Shown here in pieces: positions 1-8,545 of a DNA stretch of 64,000 nucleotides. The notes below the pieces were generated by a model. It had not been told where the DNA came from, did not search any database, and was given only the letters and a program-made list of their open reading frames with translations. A program made the translations under genes and the position numbers. Every line of letters starts with the position of its first letter. Position 1 is the first letter of the stretch. Origin of the DNA: Pseudomonas sp. UBA4617 (GTDB taxonomy: Bacteria; Pseudomonadota; Gammaproteobacteria; Pseudomonadales; Pseudomonadaceae); NCBI RefSeq assembly GCF_002386445.1, contig NZ_DGIR01000014.1:138014-202013 (forward strand), in the 5' to 3' direction.

Positions 1-578
1 GCACTGGCCAGCAACGCGCGGCTCATGGACAAGCGCTGGCGCGGTACGCTCGGTGCCAGCATAGGCAGGCAGCGACGTGGGTTGGCCAGGTCGAGGCCGG
101 CCTCCAGGTTGGGGCTGGCGGGGAACAGCGAAGCGGTATGGCCATCGTCACCCATGCCCAGCACCAGCACATCGATCGGCGGTAGCTCGGCCAGGGCCTG
201 GTCGGCCTTGATGGCGGCGGCGTCGAGGTTTTCCGCCTGCTGGTACAAGCCAACGAAACGGGCCTTGGCCGCTGCGCCCTTGAACAGATGGCGAGCCAGC
301 AGGCCGGCATTGCTGTCGGCGTGCTCCACCGGCACCCAACGCTCATCGGCCAGGCTGACGGTGACCCTGGCCCAGTCGAGGTCTTCGCTGGCCAGCTGTT
401 CGAGGAACGGTACCGGGCTGCGACCGCCAGACAGCACCACGCAGGCCTGCCCCTTGCTGGCGATCGCCTCGCGCAGGCGTGCAGCCACGTCATGCGCCTG
501 GCGCACGGCCAGGGCCTCGGCATTGGCCAGCTCGTGCACGTTCACCGAGCCTGGCAGTTTCAGTTCAGATATCCCCAT
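1..578 (-). CDS. pgl: 6-phosphogluconolactonase, 3' end cut by window edge
   Basis: Hydrolyses 6-phosphogluconolactone to 6-phosphogluconate, the cytoplasmic step after glucose-6-phosphate dehydrogenase. About 192 N-terminal residues are visible, starting MGISELKLPG. They include the sugar-phosphate motif LSGGRSPVPF and the family signature VLGMGDDGHTASLFP. The family is usually about 240 residues, so roughly 50 C-terminal residues lie beyond the left edge. The ATG at 578 overlaps the end of zwf by 14 bases, which points to translational coupling. In Pseudomonas the next gene is normally eda, which would be off the window. Identity is clear from motifs and context. Confidence 0.95.
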   Translation of the reverse strand, partial: MGISELKLPGSVNVHELANAEALAVRQAHDVAARLREAIASKGQACVVLSGGRSPVPFLEQLASEDLDWARVTVSLADERWVPVEHADSNAGLLARHLFKGAAAKARFVGLYQQAENLDAAAIKADQALAELPPIDVLVLGMGDDGHTASLFPASPNLEAGLDLANPRRCLPMLAPSVPRQRLSMSRALLAS

Positions 579-2034
579 ACCACGCCCTCCCGTCGCGTGT
601 GATCAGAGCAATCGAGCTCATCGGCCCCCAGGAACCGGCCGCATAAGGTTTGGGCGCATCGCCCGCATTACGCCAGCCGGCAATCAACTGGTCGCACCAC
701 TTCCAGGCATATTCGATTTCATCCTTGCGCACGAACAGGTTCTGGTTGCCGCGCATCACCTCGAGCAACAACCGCTCATAGGCATCCGGAATCCTCGCGC
801 TGCGCCAGGTGTCGGAAAAATTCAGTTGCAACGGGCCGCTGCGCAGTTGCATGCCCTTGTCCAGGCCCTGCTCCTTGGTCATTACCCGCAAGGAAATGCC
901 TTCGTCCGGTTGCAGGCGGATGATCAGCTTGTTACCGATCTGCAAACGCTGTTCCGGAGCGAAGATATAGTGCGGGGTTTCCTTGAAATGGATGACGATC
1001 TGCGACAGTTTCTGCGGCATGCGCTTGCCGGTGCGCAGGTAGAACGGCACGCCGGACCAGCGCCAGTTGCGGATGTCGGCACGCAGGGCGACAAAGGTTT
1101 CGGTGTCGCTCTGGGCGTTGGCGTTGTCTTCCTCGAGGTAGCCGGGCACCGGCTTGCCATCGCTGTAGCCGGCAATGTACTGGCCGCGCACCACACGGGT
1201 GCTCAGCCCCTCACCCGTGATCGGTGCCAGGGCCTTGAGCACCTTGACTTTCTCGTCACGGATAGCATCGGCAGACAGTTCGCTGGGCGGGTCCATGGCG
1301 ATCAGGCACAACAGCTGCAACAGGTGGTTCTGGATCATGTCGCGCAGTTGACCGGCCTTGTCGAAGTAACCCCAGCGGCCTTCGATACCGACCTTCTCGG
1401 CGACGGTAATCTCCACATGGGAGATGGAGTTCTGGTTCCACTGGGTTTCGAACAGGCTGTTGGCGAAGCGCAGGGCGATCAGGTTCTGCACCGTCTCCTT
1501 GCCCAGATAATGGTCGATGCGGTAGACCCGGTTCTCGGGGAAGAACCGCGCCACGGCGTCGTTGACCCGGCGCGACGACTCCAGGTCGTGGCCGATGGGC
1601 TTCTCCAGCACTACCCGGGTGCGCTCGGCCAGACCGGCCTTGTCGAGGTTCTCGCAGATGGCGCCATATACCGCCGCCGCCGTGGCGAAATAGGCAATCA
1701 GCGGCAGCTCGCCCTGCAACTGCCCGGCCAGGGCTTGATAGCCCTCGGGCTGGAGGAAGTCCAGGTGCTGGTAGCTCAGGCGGGCAAGGAAGCGCCCTAG
1801 CGCGGCGGGCTCTATGTCAGCCTCGGGCACATGCCGGCGCAGGTGCGCTTCGATACTGTCCAGGTGGTCCTGTGCCGTTCCGGCCTCACGGGCCAATGCC
1901 AGCAGGCGGGTATCCGGGTGCAACAGGTTGGCCCGGTCGAGCTGGTAAAGCGCTGGAAACAGCTTGCGCAATGCCAGGTCGCCGAGGGCGCCAAACAGGG
2001 CAAAGGTGCAAGGTTCGACACTGATCGCAGCCAT
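565..2034 (-). CDS. zwf: glucose-6-phosphate 1-dehydrogenase
   Basis: Oxidises glucose 6-phosphate to 6-phosphogluconolactone with NAD(P)+ and feeds the Entner-Doudoroff pathway. The 489-residue length is typical of the family. An N-terminal Rossmann motif reads GALGDLALRKL and the active-site signature RIDHYLGKE lies at about residues 171-179. The gene is first in a zwf-pgl unit transcribed away from hexR. A HexR-type operator sits in the 203-base divergent region, so repression relieved by 2-keto-3-deoxy-6-phosphogluconate is expected, as known in P. putida. The ATG at 2034 is preceded by an AGGAAAG-like ribosome site. Confidence 0.97.
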   Translation of the reverse strand: MAAISVEPCTFALFGALGDLALRKLFPALYQLDRANLLHPDTRLLALAREAGTAQDHLDSIEAHLRRHVPEADIEPAALGRFLARLSYQHLDFLQPEGYQALAGQLQGELPLIAYFATAAAVYGAICENLDKAGLAERTRVVLEKPIGHDLESSRRVNDAVARFFPENRVYRIDHYLGKETVQNLIALRFANSLFETQWNQNSISHVEITVAEKVGIEGRWGYFDKAGQLRDMIQNHLLQLLCLIAMDPPSELSADAIRDEKVKVLKALAPITGEGLSTRVVRGQYIAGYSDGKPVPGYLEEDNANAQSDTETFVALRADIRNWRWSGVPFYLRTGKRMPQKLSQIVIHFKETPHYIFAPEQRLQIGNKLIIRLQPDEGISLRVMTKEQGLDKGMQLRSGPLQLNFSDTWRSARIPDAYERLLLEVMRGNQNLFVRKDEIEYAWKWCDQLIAGWRNAGDAPKPYAAGSWGPMSSIALITRDGRAWYGDI

Positions 2035-2098
2035 GATGTTGGTTCTTTCCTAAAGTTGGTCTAGGAATACCGCTTTCACATACGGTTTTCAAGGGATA

Positions 2099-2119
2099 AT
2101 GTAGTAAAAACCACAACAT
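2099..2119. promoter_or_regulatory. HexR operator in zwf/hexR divergent region
   Basis: An imperfect 21-base palindrome with arms ATGTAGT and ACAACAT (6 of 7 complementary) around a 7-base AT-rich centre. It resembles the TTGT-N7/8-ACAA sites bound by Pseudomonas HexR. It lies 65-85 bases upstream of the zwf start and about 120 bases upstream of the hexR start, so one site could serve both divergent promoters. Confidence 0.75.
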
Positions 2120-2237
2120 TCGACACTAGTGTTACAGACAAGTGGTACGCCAACCGCGCCGACAGTACGATAGACGACCGTGCAAAAAGCCTGCTGCTCC
2201 CACAGCCGGCTGTCTTCCCGACCCAAGGACATACCCC

Positions 2238-3110
2238 ATGGACCGCGTGCGAAACCTCCTGGAACAGATCCAGGGACGCCTCGACGAGCTGAACAAGGCC
2301 GAACGCAAAGTCGCCGAAGTCATCCTGCTCAACCCGCAACAAGCCACCCGTTTCAGCATCGCTGCGCTGGCCCAGGCGGCCAAGGTCAGCGAACCGACCG
2401 TCAACCGCTTCTGCCGTTCGTTCGGTGTCAGCGGCTACCCCGAGCTCAAGCTGCAACTGGCGCAAAGCCTGGCCAGCGGCGCCGCATACGTCAGCCGCGC
2501 GGTAGAGGCCGACGATGATCCGGCAGCCTATACCCAGAAGATCTTTGCCAGCGCCATCGCCTCGCTCGACAGCGCCTGCCAGCAACTGGACCCACAGCAG
2601 GTCAGCCGTGCCGTGGACATGATGATCCAGGCGCGGCAGATCCATTTCTTCGGCCTGGGCGCCTCTGCCCCGGTGGCGCTGGATGCCCAGCACAAGTTCT
2701 TCCGCTTCAACCTGGCGGTGTCGGCCCACGCCGACGTGCTGATGCAGCGCATGCTGGCCTCGGTTGCCCACACTGGCGACCTGTTCGTGATCATTTCCTA
2801 TACCGGACGCACCCGCGAACTGGTCGAGGTGGCGCGCCTTGCCCGGGAAAACGGCGCCTCGGTGCTGGGCCTGACGGCCGCCGGTTCGCCATTGGCCAAT
2901 GCCTGCAGCCTGAGCCTGCATATTCCGTTGCCGGAAGACACCGATATCTACATGCCGATGACTTCGCGGATCATCCAGCTGACCGTGCTCGATGTGCTGG
3001 CCACTGGCATGACCTTGCGCCGTGGCGTGGACTTCCAGCCACACCTGCGCAAGATCAAGGAAAGCCTCAACGCCAGCCGCTACCCGATCGAGGACGACGA
3101 ACTCAACTGA
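2238..3110 (+). CDS. hexR: HexR, RpiR-family repressor of glucose catabolism
   Basis: A 290-residue RpiR-type regulator. The N-terminal domain has a helix-turn-helix around SEPTVNRFCRSFGVSGYPEL. The C-terminal SIS sugar-phosphate domain includes FFGLGASAPVALDAQHKFF and YTGRTRELVEVA. In P. putida HexR represses zwf, edd and gap operons and is released by 2-keto-3-deoxy-6-phosphogluconate. Three HexR-like sites in this window fit that role. I chose the ATG at 2238 because MDRVRNLLEQIQ is the conserved family start; an in-frame upstream ATG at 2142 would add 32 residues of unrelated sequence. The stop overlaps the convergent mutarotase gene by 8 bases. Confidence 0.95.
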   Translation: MDRVRNLLEQIQGRLDELNKAERKVAEVILLNPQQATRFSIAALAQAAKVSEPTVNRFCRSFGVSGYPELKLQLAQSLASGAAYVSRAVEADDDPAAYTQKIFASAIASLDSACQQLDPQQVSRAVDMMIQARQIHFFGLGASAPVALDAQHKFFRFNLAVSAHADVLMQRMLASVAHTGDLFVIISYTGRTRELVEVARLARENGASVLGLTAAGSPLANACSLSLHIPLPEDTDIYMPMTSRIIQLTVLDVLATGMTLRRGVDFQPHLRKIKESLNASRYPIEDDELN

Positions 3111-3957
3111 GCCGGTGCGCCTGCAAACGCAGGTGGGCACGCTGTCCCGGCGCCAGGCTCAGGCCTTCGCCACTGCCGCTGGCGGCCTCGACGCAGACGA
3201 AACGCTGGCATTCGCGGCCGCTCACCCCCATCAGCGGGCGATTGCCCGGGTGCCAGACCACGGTGTCGTCACTGTCGCCAGTATCGATGCACAATTCACG
3301 TTGCCAGGCCGGGTCCTGCAGCTGTACCCGTGGCGTACCGGGGTAGACCCTCTGGCAGCCGCCCTTGAGCTTCAGCGCGCCATCCTCGCGGCATGCCTGG
3401 CGGTTGAGGCGGTCGTAGCCTTCGATGTCCTCGAGCCCGGACAGCGCTATCTCGGACACGTCACTGATACACCAGTAGGCCAGCAGGGCATGACTCAACT
3501 GGCAGGGTTCGCTGTCCTGGTGCTCGGTGCTCAGGCTCAGCTCCATGCGACTGCCCAGCCGGGCATGCAGGTCGACCTGCCAGTCGCACAGGTCCAGCCG
3601 CCATTTCAGGGTAACGCCCTCCTCGTCCTCGCGGCTGTCGACCAGTTTCCAGTCCAGCAGGCGCGCCCAGCCATGGGCCGGCCACAGGTCTTCGCTGGGA
3701 TGACGGCCATACCAAGGCCAGCACACCGGCACACCACCGCGGATCGCCCCGACCTGTGGCCACTGCTCGGCACACCACAGCCAGGGCCGTTCGCCGGCTG
3801 GCTGGAAATGCAGCAGTTGCGCGCCCTGGCGGCTGAACACCGCCTGGCAGCGTGGGTGGTCGATGATCAGCACATCGCGCTGCTGGTAACGCTCCCACTC
3901 GAATGTCGGCCGAGGCCGCTGCGAGGTGAAGAAGCGATGAAGCGGATGTTCGGGCAT
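3103..3957 (-). CDS. D-hexose-6-phosphate mutarotase (YeaD/aldose 1-epimerase family)
   Basis: Predicted to interconvert alpha and beta anomers of glucose 6-phosphate in the cytoplasm. The 284-residue protein has the YeaD-type motif RGGVPVCWPWYG and a downstream ELSLSTEHQDSEPCQLSHALLA segment typical of galactose-mutarotase-fold enzymes. It follows oprB on the same strand after a 116-base gap. That gap holds an 8-base inverted repeat at 4008-4028 with no T-run. The gene is convergent with hexR. Its place between porin and glucose-6-phosphate enzymes supports a role in the first steps of glucose use. Confidence 0.85.
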   Translation of the reverse strand: MPEHPLHRFFTSQRPRPTFEWERYQQRDVLIIDHPRCQAVFSRQGAQLLHFQPAGERPWLWCAEQWPQVGAIRGGVPVCWPWYGRHPSEDLWPAHGWARLLDWKLVDSREDEEGVTLKWRLDLCDWQVDLHARLGSRMELSLSTEHQDSEPCQLSHALLAYWCISDVSEIALSGLEDIEGYDRLNRQACREDGALKLKGGCQRVYPGTPRVQLQDPAWQRELCIDTGDSDDTVVWHPGNRPLMGVSGRECQRFVCVEAASGSGEGLSLAPGQRAHLRLQAHRLS

Positions 3958-4073
3958 GTTCAGGGCTCTTGTTGTTTGAGACAGCGCTATCTCGGCCTAT
4001 CCCCGATACCCACTGCAAGCCAGTGGGTGCCGGGGGCCGAAATGGGATTGGCGTAAATTTACAACAATTGCCC

Positions 4074-5417
4074 TTAGAATGACGACTGAATCTTCAACCC
4101 TGCGACCAGCGCATTGTCCACCTCGTCGACCCCGCCGGGGCTCTTGATGTACTGCAGGTTGGGCCGCACGGTCAGCCAGTTGGTGACGTGGAAGCCGTAA
4201 TAGAGTTCGGCGTTGTACTCGGTGCGTTGCAGCGGCACGAAGCCGGGGTTGTCGTAATCGTCGATACCGCTCTGGGCGTTCAGCAGCTCGGCGCGCTTCT
4301 TCACATCGTCATTCACATGAATGCGTGCCACGCCGAAGCCGATATCGTCCTTGGGCCGGGCGTCGAAGGCGCCTTTGTAGACCAACCCGACCTGCTGGTA
4401 GTTGTCGACCACGTTGGTGGCTTTGTCGTGCACGGTGAAGTTGGCGAACAGGCTCAGGCCACGGTTGACATCGCCAGCGTGGGCAGTCACCTGCTGCTGG
4501 GCCACGACCCACCAGCCATGCTTGCTGGAGTGCGACTTGAAGGCTTCGCCAGTCAGCGCCTGCGGGTTGCCGTTGACATCGTCGAATACATCATCGGCCT
4601 TGGCCGTGCTGTAGTAGTAACCCAGGCGGTACTCACCGGGCAGGCCATTGACCTTGGGTGACCACACCGCTTCCACCGGCAGTATCGCGCCTTTGGTGCC
4701 GCTGCCGCTAAGCTTGAAGCCGTTGCCGGTTTCCAGGTTGGAAGGGTTTTGCTCGAAGGCACCGACCTGGACGAAGAATTCCGGGGTGATGTTGTACTTG
4801 ACCCGCAGGGCCCACTGGCTCACCGGCCAGTTGTACCAGATGCCACCGACCCAGTTGCCCACCTGCGAGCCGCAGAAGGCCAGATTCTGGAAGTCGCAAG
4901 GGAAGCTGTTGAAATCCTCGCCTTCGCCGAAACGGCCGAATTTCACGTCCAGCGCGCCGTCGAAGTATTTCTGCTTGATCCACATCTGGGTCAGGCGCCA
5001 GGTCTGGCCGCGGCCCCACACTTCCTGCACCGAGCTGAACTGCCCGGCGCGCGGGTCGCTGATGCGGTCGTTGGACAGGTTGCGGCCACTGCGCTCGGTG
5101 ATCGCCAGTTTGAACTCGGCATCGTGCCAGCCGAGGATCTTCTGCAGGTCCAGGTGTGCACCAAGCGCGAACTGGTCGCTGTAGCGCGCGGTCTTGTCAT
5201 CGTTGTAGCCGCCGTGCAGGTTACCGGCTACCTCACCGACGTAATCCAAGGTGAAGTCATAGCCCTTTTCCAGCAACTCGGTGCGGGTGCCGCCCCAGTC
5301 GCCGGTCATCCACTTCGATTCGCTGGAAAAGGCCTCGGCAGCCTGCGCGCCGCTGCTGCCAACGATGGCAAGCAAGGCCAGCGAGCCCAATGTCCTGATG
5401 CGTTTGCGCTGTTCCAT
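4074..5417 (-). CDS. oprB: OprB carbohydrate-selective outer-membrane porin
   Basis: A 447-residue OprB-family beta-barrel that admits glucose and other sugars across the outer membrane. It has a Sec signal peptide with probable cleavage after AQA near residue 26. The mature protein starts with the WMTGDWGGTRTELLEKGYDF segment typical of OprB, and it ends in Phe as outer-membrane barrels do. It lies 41 bases downstream of the transporter ATPase gene gtsD, so it is probably the last or near-last gene of the gts operon. Pseudomonas often carries more than one oprB; this is the copy linked to glucose uptake. Confidence 0.95.
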   Translation of the reverse strand: MEQRKRIRTLGSLALLAIVGSSGAQAAEAFSSESKWMTGDWGGTRTELLEKGYDFTLDYVGEVAGNLHGGYNDDKTARYSDQFALGAHLDLQKILGWHDAEFKLAITERSGRNLSNDRISDPRAGQFSSVQEVWGRGQTWRLTQMWIKQKYFDGALDVKFGRFGEGEDFNSFPCDFQNLAFCGSQVGNWVGGIWYNWPVSQWALRVKYNITPEFFVQVGAFEQNPSNLETGNGFKLSGSGTKGAILPVEAVWSPKVNGLPGEYRLGYYYSTAKADDVFDDVNGNPQALTGEAFKSHSSKHGWWVVAQQQVTAHAGDVNRGLSLFANFTVHDKATNVVDNYQQVGLVYKGAFDARPKDDIGFGVARIHVNDDVKKRAELLNAQSGIDDYDNPGFVPLQRTEYNAELYYGFHVTNWLTVRPNLQYIKSPGGVDEVDNALVAGLKIQSSF

Positions 5418-5458
5418 CCCTTTGCGTCCTCTTTTTTCTTATTGATGGTGTAGACGAA

Positions 5459-6613
5459 TCAACGGCCCTTGAAGTGAGCCACGTTGTCCTTTACTGCGGC
5501 GGCGGAGCTGGCCAGGTGCAGGCGCTCGCCGCTGTCGGCGTCGAACAGCAGCACCCGGGCCGGGTCGAACTGCAAGTTCAGGTTGTCACCTACCTGGCAC
5601 GTCACATCCGGCGCCAGGCGGCAGCAGACCTTGGTCTGGTTGAGGGTGACGAACACCAGCAGGTCCGGCCCGGTAGGCTCGGTCACTTGCACCTCGGCAC
5701 GGATGCCAGGCAAGCCGTTGCCCTCCCCGTTGCCCAGCGCGATCTGCTCGGGACGGATGCCTAGAATGATCTCGCGCCCCTCGAGCTCGTCGGCCGCCAG
5801 CCCCAAAGGCAGTTCGCAGCGTGCCTGGCCGCTGTCGAGCAGCGCCAGCAGGCGACCATCCTGTTTGGCCAGGCGGGCCGGGATGAAGTTCATCGGCGGC
5901 GAACCGATGAAGCTGGCGACAAACTGGTTGGCCGGGTTGTTGTAGATCTGTTGCGGGGTGCCGAACTGCTGGATGATGCCGTCCTTCATCACCGCCACCT
6001 TGTCACCCAGGGTCATGGCCTCGATCTGGTCATGCGTGACGTATACGGTGGTGGTCTTCAGGCGCTGATGCATCAGCTTCATTTCGGTGCGCATCTCGAC
6101 GCGCAGCTTGGCATCGAGGTTGGACAGCGGCTCATCGAACAGGTAGATCTTCGGCCGCCGCGCCAGCGCCCGGCCCATGGCCACGCGCTGCTGCTGGCCG
6201 CCAGACAGCTGGGCCGGTTTGCGCGCCAGCAGATGCTCGATCTGCAGCAGCTTGGCCACCCGTGCCACCTCCTCGTCGATGGCAGCCTGGGGCAGCTTGC
6301 GTATCTTCAGGCCGAACTCGATGTTCTCGCGCACGCTCATGGTCGGGTACAGCGCATAGGACTGGAACACCATGGCGATGTCGCGGTCCTTCGGGCTCAT
6401 GCCGCTGACATCCTGCTGGTCGATGAGGATCGCCCCGCCGGTGATCTGCTCCAGGCCGGCAATGCAGTTCATCAGGGTCGACTTGCCGCAGCCCGACGGG
6501 CCGACCAGGATCAGGAACTCGCCATCCTTGATCGACAGCTGGATATCCTTGAGGGTGTCCGGCAGGCCACTGCCGTAGGTCTTGTTCACATTGCGAAGTT
6601 CGAGCGTTGCCAT
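5459..6613 (-). CDS. gtsD: glucose ABC transporter ATP-binding protein
   Basis: A 384-residue MalK/UgpC-type ATPase that powers glucose import with GtsB and GtsC. The Walker A motif GPSGCGKST starts at residue 38. The signature LSGGQQQR and Walker B with D-loop (IYLFDEPLSNLD) follow. The C-terminal third is a TOBE/OB regulatory domain as in MalK. The start is 3 bases downstream of the gtsC stop, which indicates coupled translation. Homologues in several sugar importers are very similar, so the glucose assignment comes from the locus. Confidence 0.95.
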   Translation of the reverse strand: MATLELRNVNKTYGSGLPDTLKDIQLSIKDGEFLILVGPSGCGKSTLMNCIAGLEQITGGAILIDQQDVSGMSPKDRDIAMVFQSYALYPTMSVRENIEFGLKIRKLPQAAIDEEVARVAKLLQIEHLLARKPAQLSGGQQQRVAMGRALARRPKIYLFDEPLSNLDAKLRVEMRTEMKLMHQRLKTTTVYVTHDQIEAMTLGDKVAVMKDGIIQQFGTPQQIYNNPANQFVASFIGSPPMNFIPARLAKQDGRLLALLDSGQARCELPLGLAADELEGREIILGIRPEQIALGNGEGNGLPGIRAEVQVTEPTGPDLLVFVTLNQTKVCCRLAPDVTCQVGDNLNLQFDPARVLLFDADSGERLHLASSAAAVKDNVAHFKGR

Positions 6614-6616
6614 GAC

Positions 6617-7462
6617 TTACCCCTTTACCGCGCCAGCCGTCAGGCCGCGAACGAAATATTTGCCTGCCACCACGTACACCAGCAGGGTTGGCAGGCCGGC
6701 GATCATCGCCGCTGCCATGTCGACGTTGTATTCCTTGGCCCCGGTACTGGTGTTGACCAGGTTGTTCAAGGCCACGGTGATCGGTTGCGAGTCGCCGCTG
6801 GAGAACACCACGCCAAACAGGAAGTCGTTCCAGATCTGGGTGAATTGCCAGATCAGGCAGACCATGATGATTGGCGTGGACATCGGCAGGATGATGCGGC
6901 GGAAGATGGTGAAGAACCCGGCGCCATCCAGCCGCGCAGCCTTGACCAGCGCATCAGGGATGCTGACGTAGAAGTTGCGGAAGAACAGTGTGGTGAAGGC
7001 CAGGCCATAGACCACGTGCACCAGTACCAGGCCGCTGGTGGTGCTGGCCAGGCCGAGCTTGCCGAGGGTGAACGAGGCCGGCAGCAGCACGGTCTGGAAC
7101 GGCAGGAAGCAGCCGAACAGCAGCAGGCCGAAGAACAGCTGCGAGCCGCGGAAGCGCCACATCGACAGCACATAGCCGTTCAGCGCACCGATCGCGGTGG
7201 AGATCAGTACCGCCGGCACGGTGATCATGATCGAGTTCCAGAAGTAACCGCTGACCGTGGCCCAGGCCTTGGCCCACCCGATACCACTGAACACCACCGG
7301 CCAGCTCAGCAGGTTGCCGGTGCTGATATCGTCCGGGGTCTTGAAGCTGGTCAGCAGCATCACCACCAGCGGCACCAGGTACAGCAACACGGCCAGCAAC
7401 AGTACCGCGTGGATGGCGATGCGGCTGAGGCTCAGCACCGGTTTGTCGACAGGGCTATGCAT
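6617..7462 (-). CDS. gtsC: glucose ABC transporter permease
   Basis: A 281-residue inner-membrane permease of the MalG type with six predicted transmembrane segments. The cytoplasmic EAA loop reads DALVKAARLDGAGFFTIFRR and contacts the ATPase. It pairs with GtsB to form the channel. Its start overlaps the gtsB stop by 8 bases. The order gtsA-gtsB-gtsC-gtsD-oprB matches the known Pseudomonas glucose uptake operon. Confidence 0.95.
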   Translation of the reverse strand: MHSPVDKPVLSLSRIAIHAVLLLAVLLYLVPLVVMLLTSFKTPDDISTGNLLSWPVVFSGIGWAKAWATVSGYFWNSIMITVPAVLISTAIGALNGYVLSMWRFRGSQLFFGLLLFGCFLPFQTVLLPASFTLGKLGLASTTSGLVLVHVVYGLAFTTLFFRNFYVSIPDALVKAARLDGAGFFTIFRRIILPMSTPIIMVCLIWQFTQIWNDFLFGVVFSSGDSQPITVALNNLVNTSTGAKEYNVDMAAAMIAGLPTLLVYVVAGKYFVRGLTAGAVKG

Positions 7463-8363
7463 GGCGCTTGCTCCGCAGCTCCGAGTACAGGTAAGGCACG
7501 AGGATCGCCAGGATCGCCCCGAGCATGAGAATGGCGCTGGCCGAACCCATGCCCATCTGCCCGCGGCTGAAGGTGAACGAATACATGAACATCGCCGGCA
7601 GGTCGGACGAATAACCCGGTCCGCCGGCGGTCATCGCCGCCACCAGGTCGAAGCTCTTGATGGCAATGTGCGCGAGAATCATCAGCGAGCTGAAGAACAC
7701 CGGGCGCAGGCTGGGCAGCACCACACGCCAATAGATGCGCGGCAGGCTGGCGCCGTCGATCTGGGCGGCGCGGATGATCGACGGGTCGACACCGCGCAGG
7801 CCGGCGAGGAACATCGCCATGATGAAGCCCGATGCCTGCCAGACCGCTGCAATCACCAGGCAGTACACCACCCGGTCCGGGTCGATCAGCCAGTCCAGGC
7901 GGAACCCCTCCCAGCCCCAGTCACGCAGCAGCTTGTCCAGGCCCATGCCCGGGTTGAGCAGCCACTTCCAGGCAGTGCCGGTAACGATCATCGACAGCGC
8001 CATGGGGTACAGGTAGATGGTGCGGATGAAGCCTTCGCGGCGGATACGCTGGTCCAGCAGGACCGCCAGCAGCACGCCGATGACCAAGCTGATGGCGATG
8101 AACAGGCCGCCGAACAGCAGCAGGTTCTTGCTCGCCACCCACCAGCGGTCATTGTCGAACAGCCGGGCGTACTGGGCCAGGCCGGCCCACTTGTAGGTCG
8201 GCAGGAAGGTCGACGTGGTGAAGGACAGGACAAAGGTCCAGAGGGTGTAGCCGTAGAAGCCCACCAGGACGATGAACATGCTCGGCGCCAGCACCAGCTT
8301 GGGCAGCCAGCGCTGAAGCGCGTCCAGGGGTGAGGCCCGCAATTGGGCGGTAATTGTGCTCAT
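7455..8363 (-). CDS. gtsB: glucose ABC transporter permease
   Basis: A 302-residue MalF-type permease with about six transmembrane helices. The EAA loop reads DPSIIRAAQIDGASLPRIYW. It forms the membrane channel with GtsC. A 182-base gap containing a large inverted REP pair separates it from the binding-protein gene gtsA, which may let gtsA be expressed more strongly than the membrane genes. Confidence 0.95.
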   Translation of the reverse strand: MSTITAQLRASPLDALQRWLPKLVLAPSMFIVLVGFYGYTLWTFVLSFTTSTFLPTYKWAGLAQYARLFDNDRWWVASKNLLLFGGLFIAISLVIGVLLAVLLDQRIRREGFIRTIYLYPMALSMIVTGTAWKWLLNPGMGLDKLLRDWGWEGFRLDWLIDPDRVVYCLVIAAVWQASGFIMAMFLAGLRGVDPSIIRAAQIDGASLPRIYWRVVLPSLRPVFFSSLMILAHIAIKSFDLVAAMTAGGPGYSSDLPAMFMYSFTFSRGQMGMGSASAILMLGAILAILVPYLYSELRSKRHA

Positions 8364-8392
8364 GGTTCACCTCGAAGGCGCTGCACTCGCCC

Positions 8393-8526
8393 GTAGGAGT
8401 GGCCTTGTGTCGCGACGGGCTGCGCAGCAGACCCAAGGGACTCAAGGCCAACCCCTGACGGGAGGATCGAGTGCACAGGTATTTGGAGCTGCTGCGCAGC
8501 CCGTCGCGACGCAAGGCCGCTCCTAC
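8393..8526. repeat. inverted REP pair between gtsA and gtsB
   Basis: Two 38-base arms at 8393-8430 and 8489-8526 are inverted copies with only two mismatches, separated by 58 bases. The arm begins GTAGGAGTGGCCTTG and contains TCGCGACGGGCTGCGCAGC. Related copies occur at 17631, 55230 and 63913, so this is a dispersed repetitive extragenic palindrome of the putida type. In mRNA the pair would form a long stem between gtsA and gtsB. Confidence 0.85.
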
Positions 8527-8545
8527 AACGGCAGCAGCGGCTGCT

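Noticed and set aside
5951..7528. A 525-codon plus-strand frame over the gts genes
   Set aside because: It is antisense to gtsC and gtsD, low in hydrophobic residues and full of His and Gln, typical of a shadow frame.
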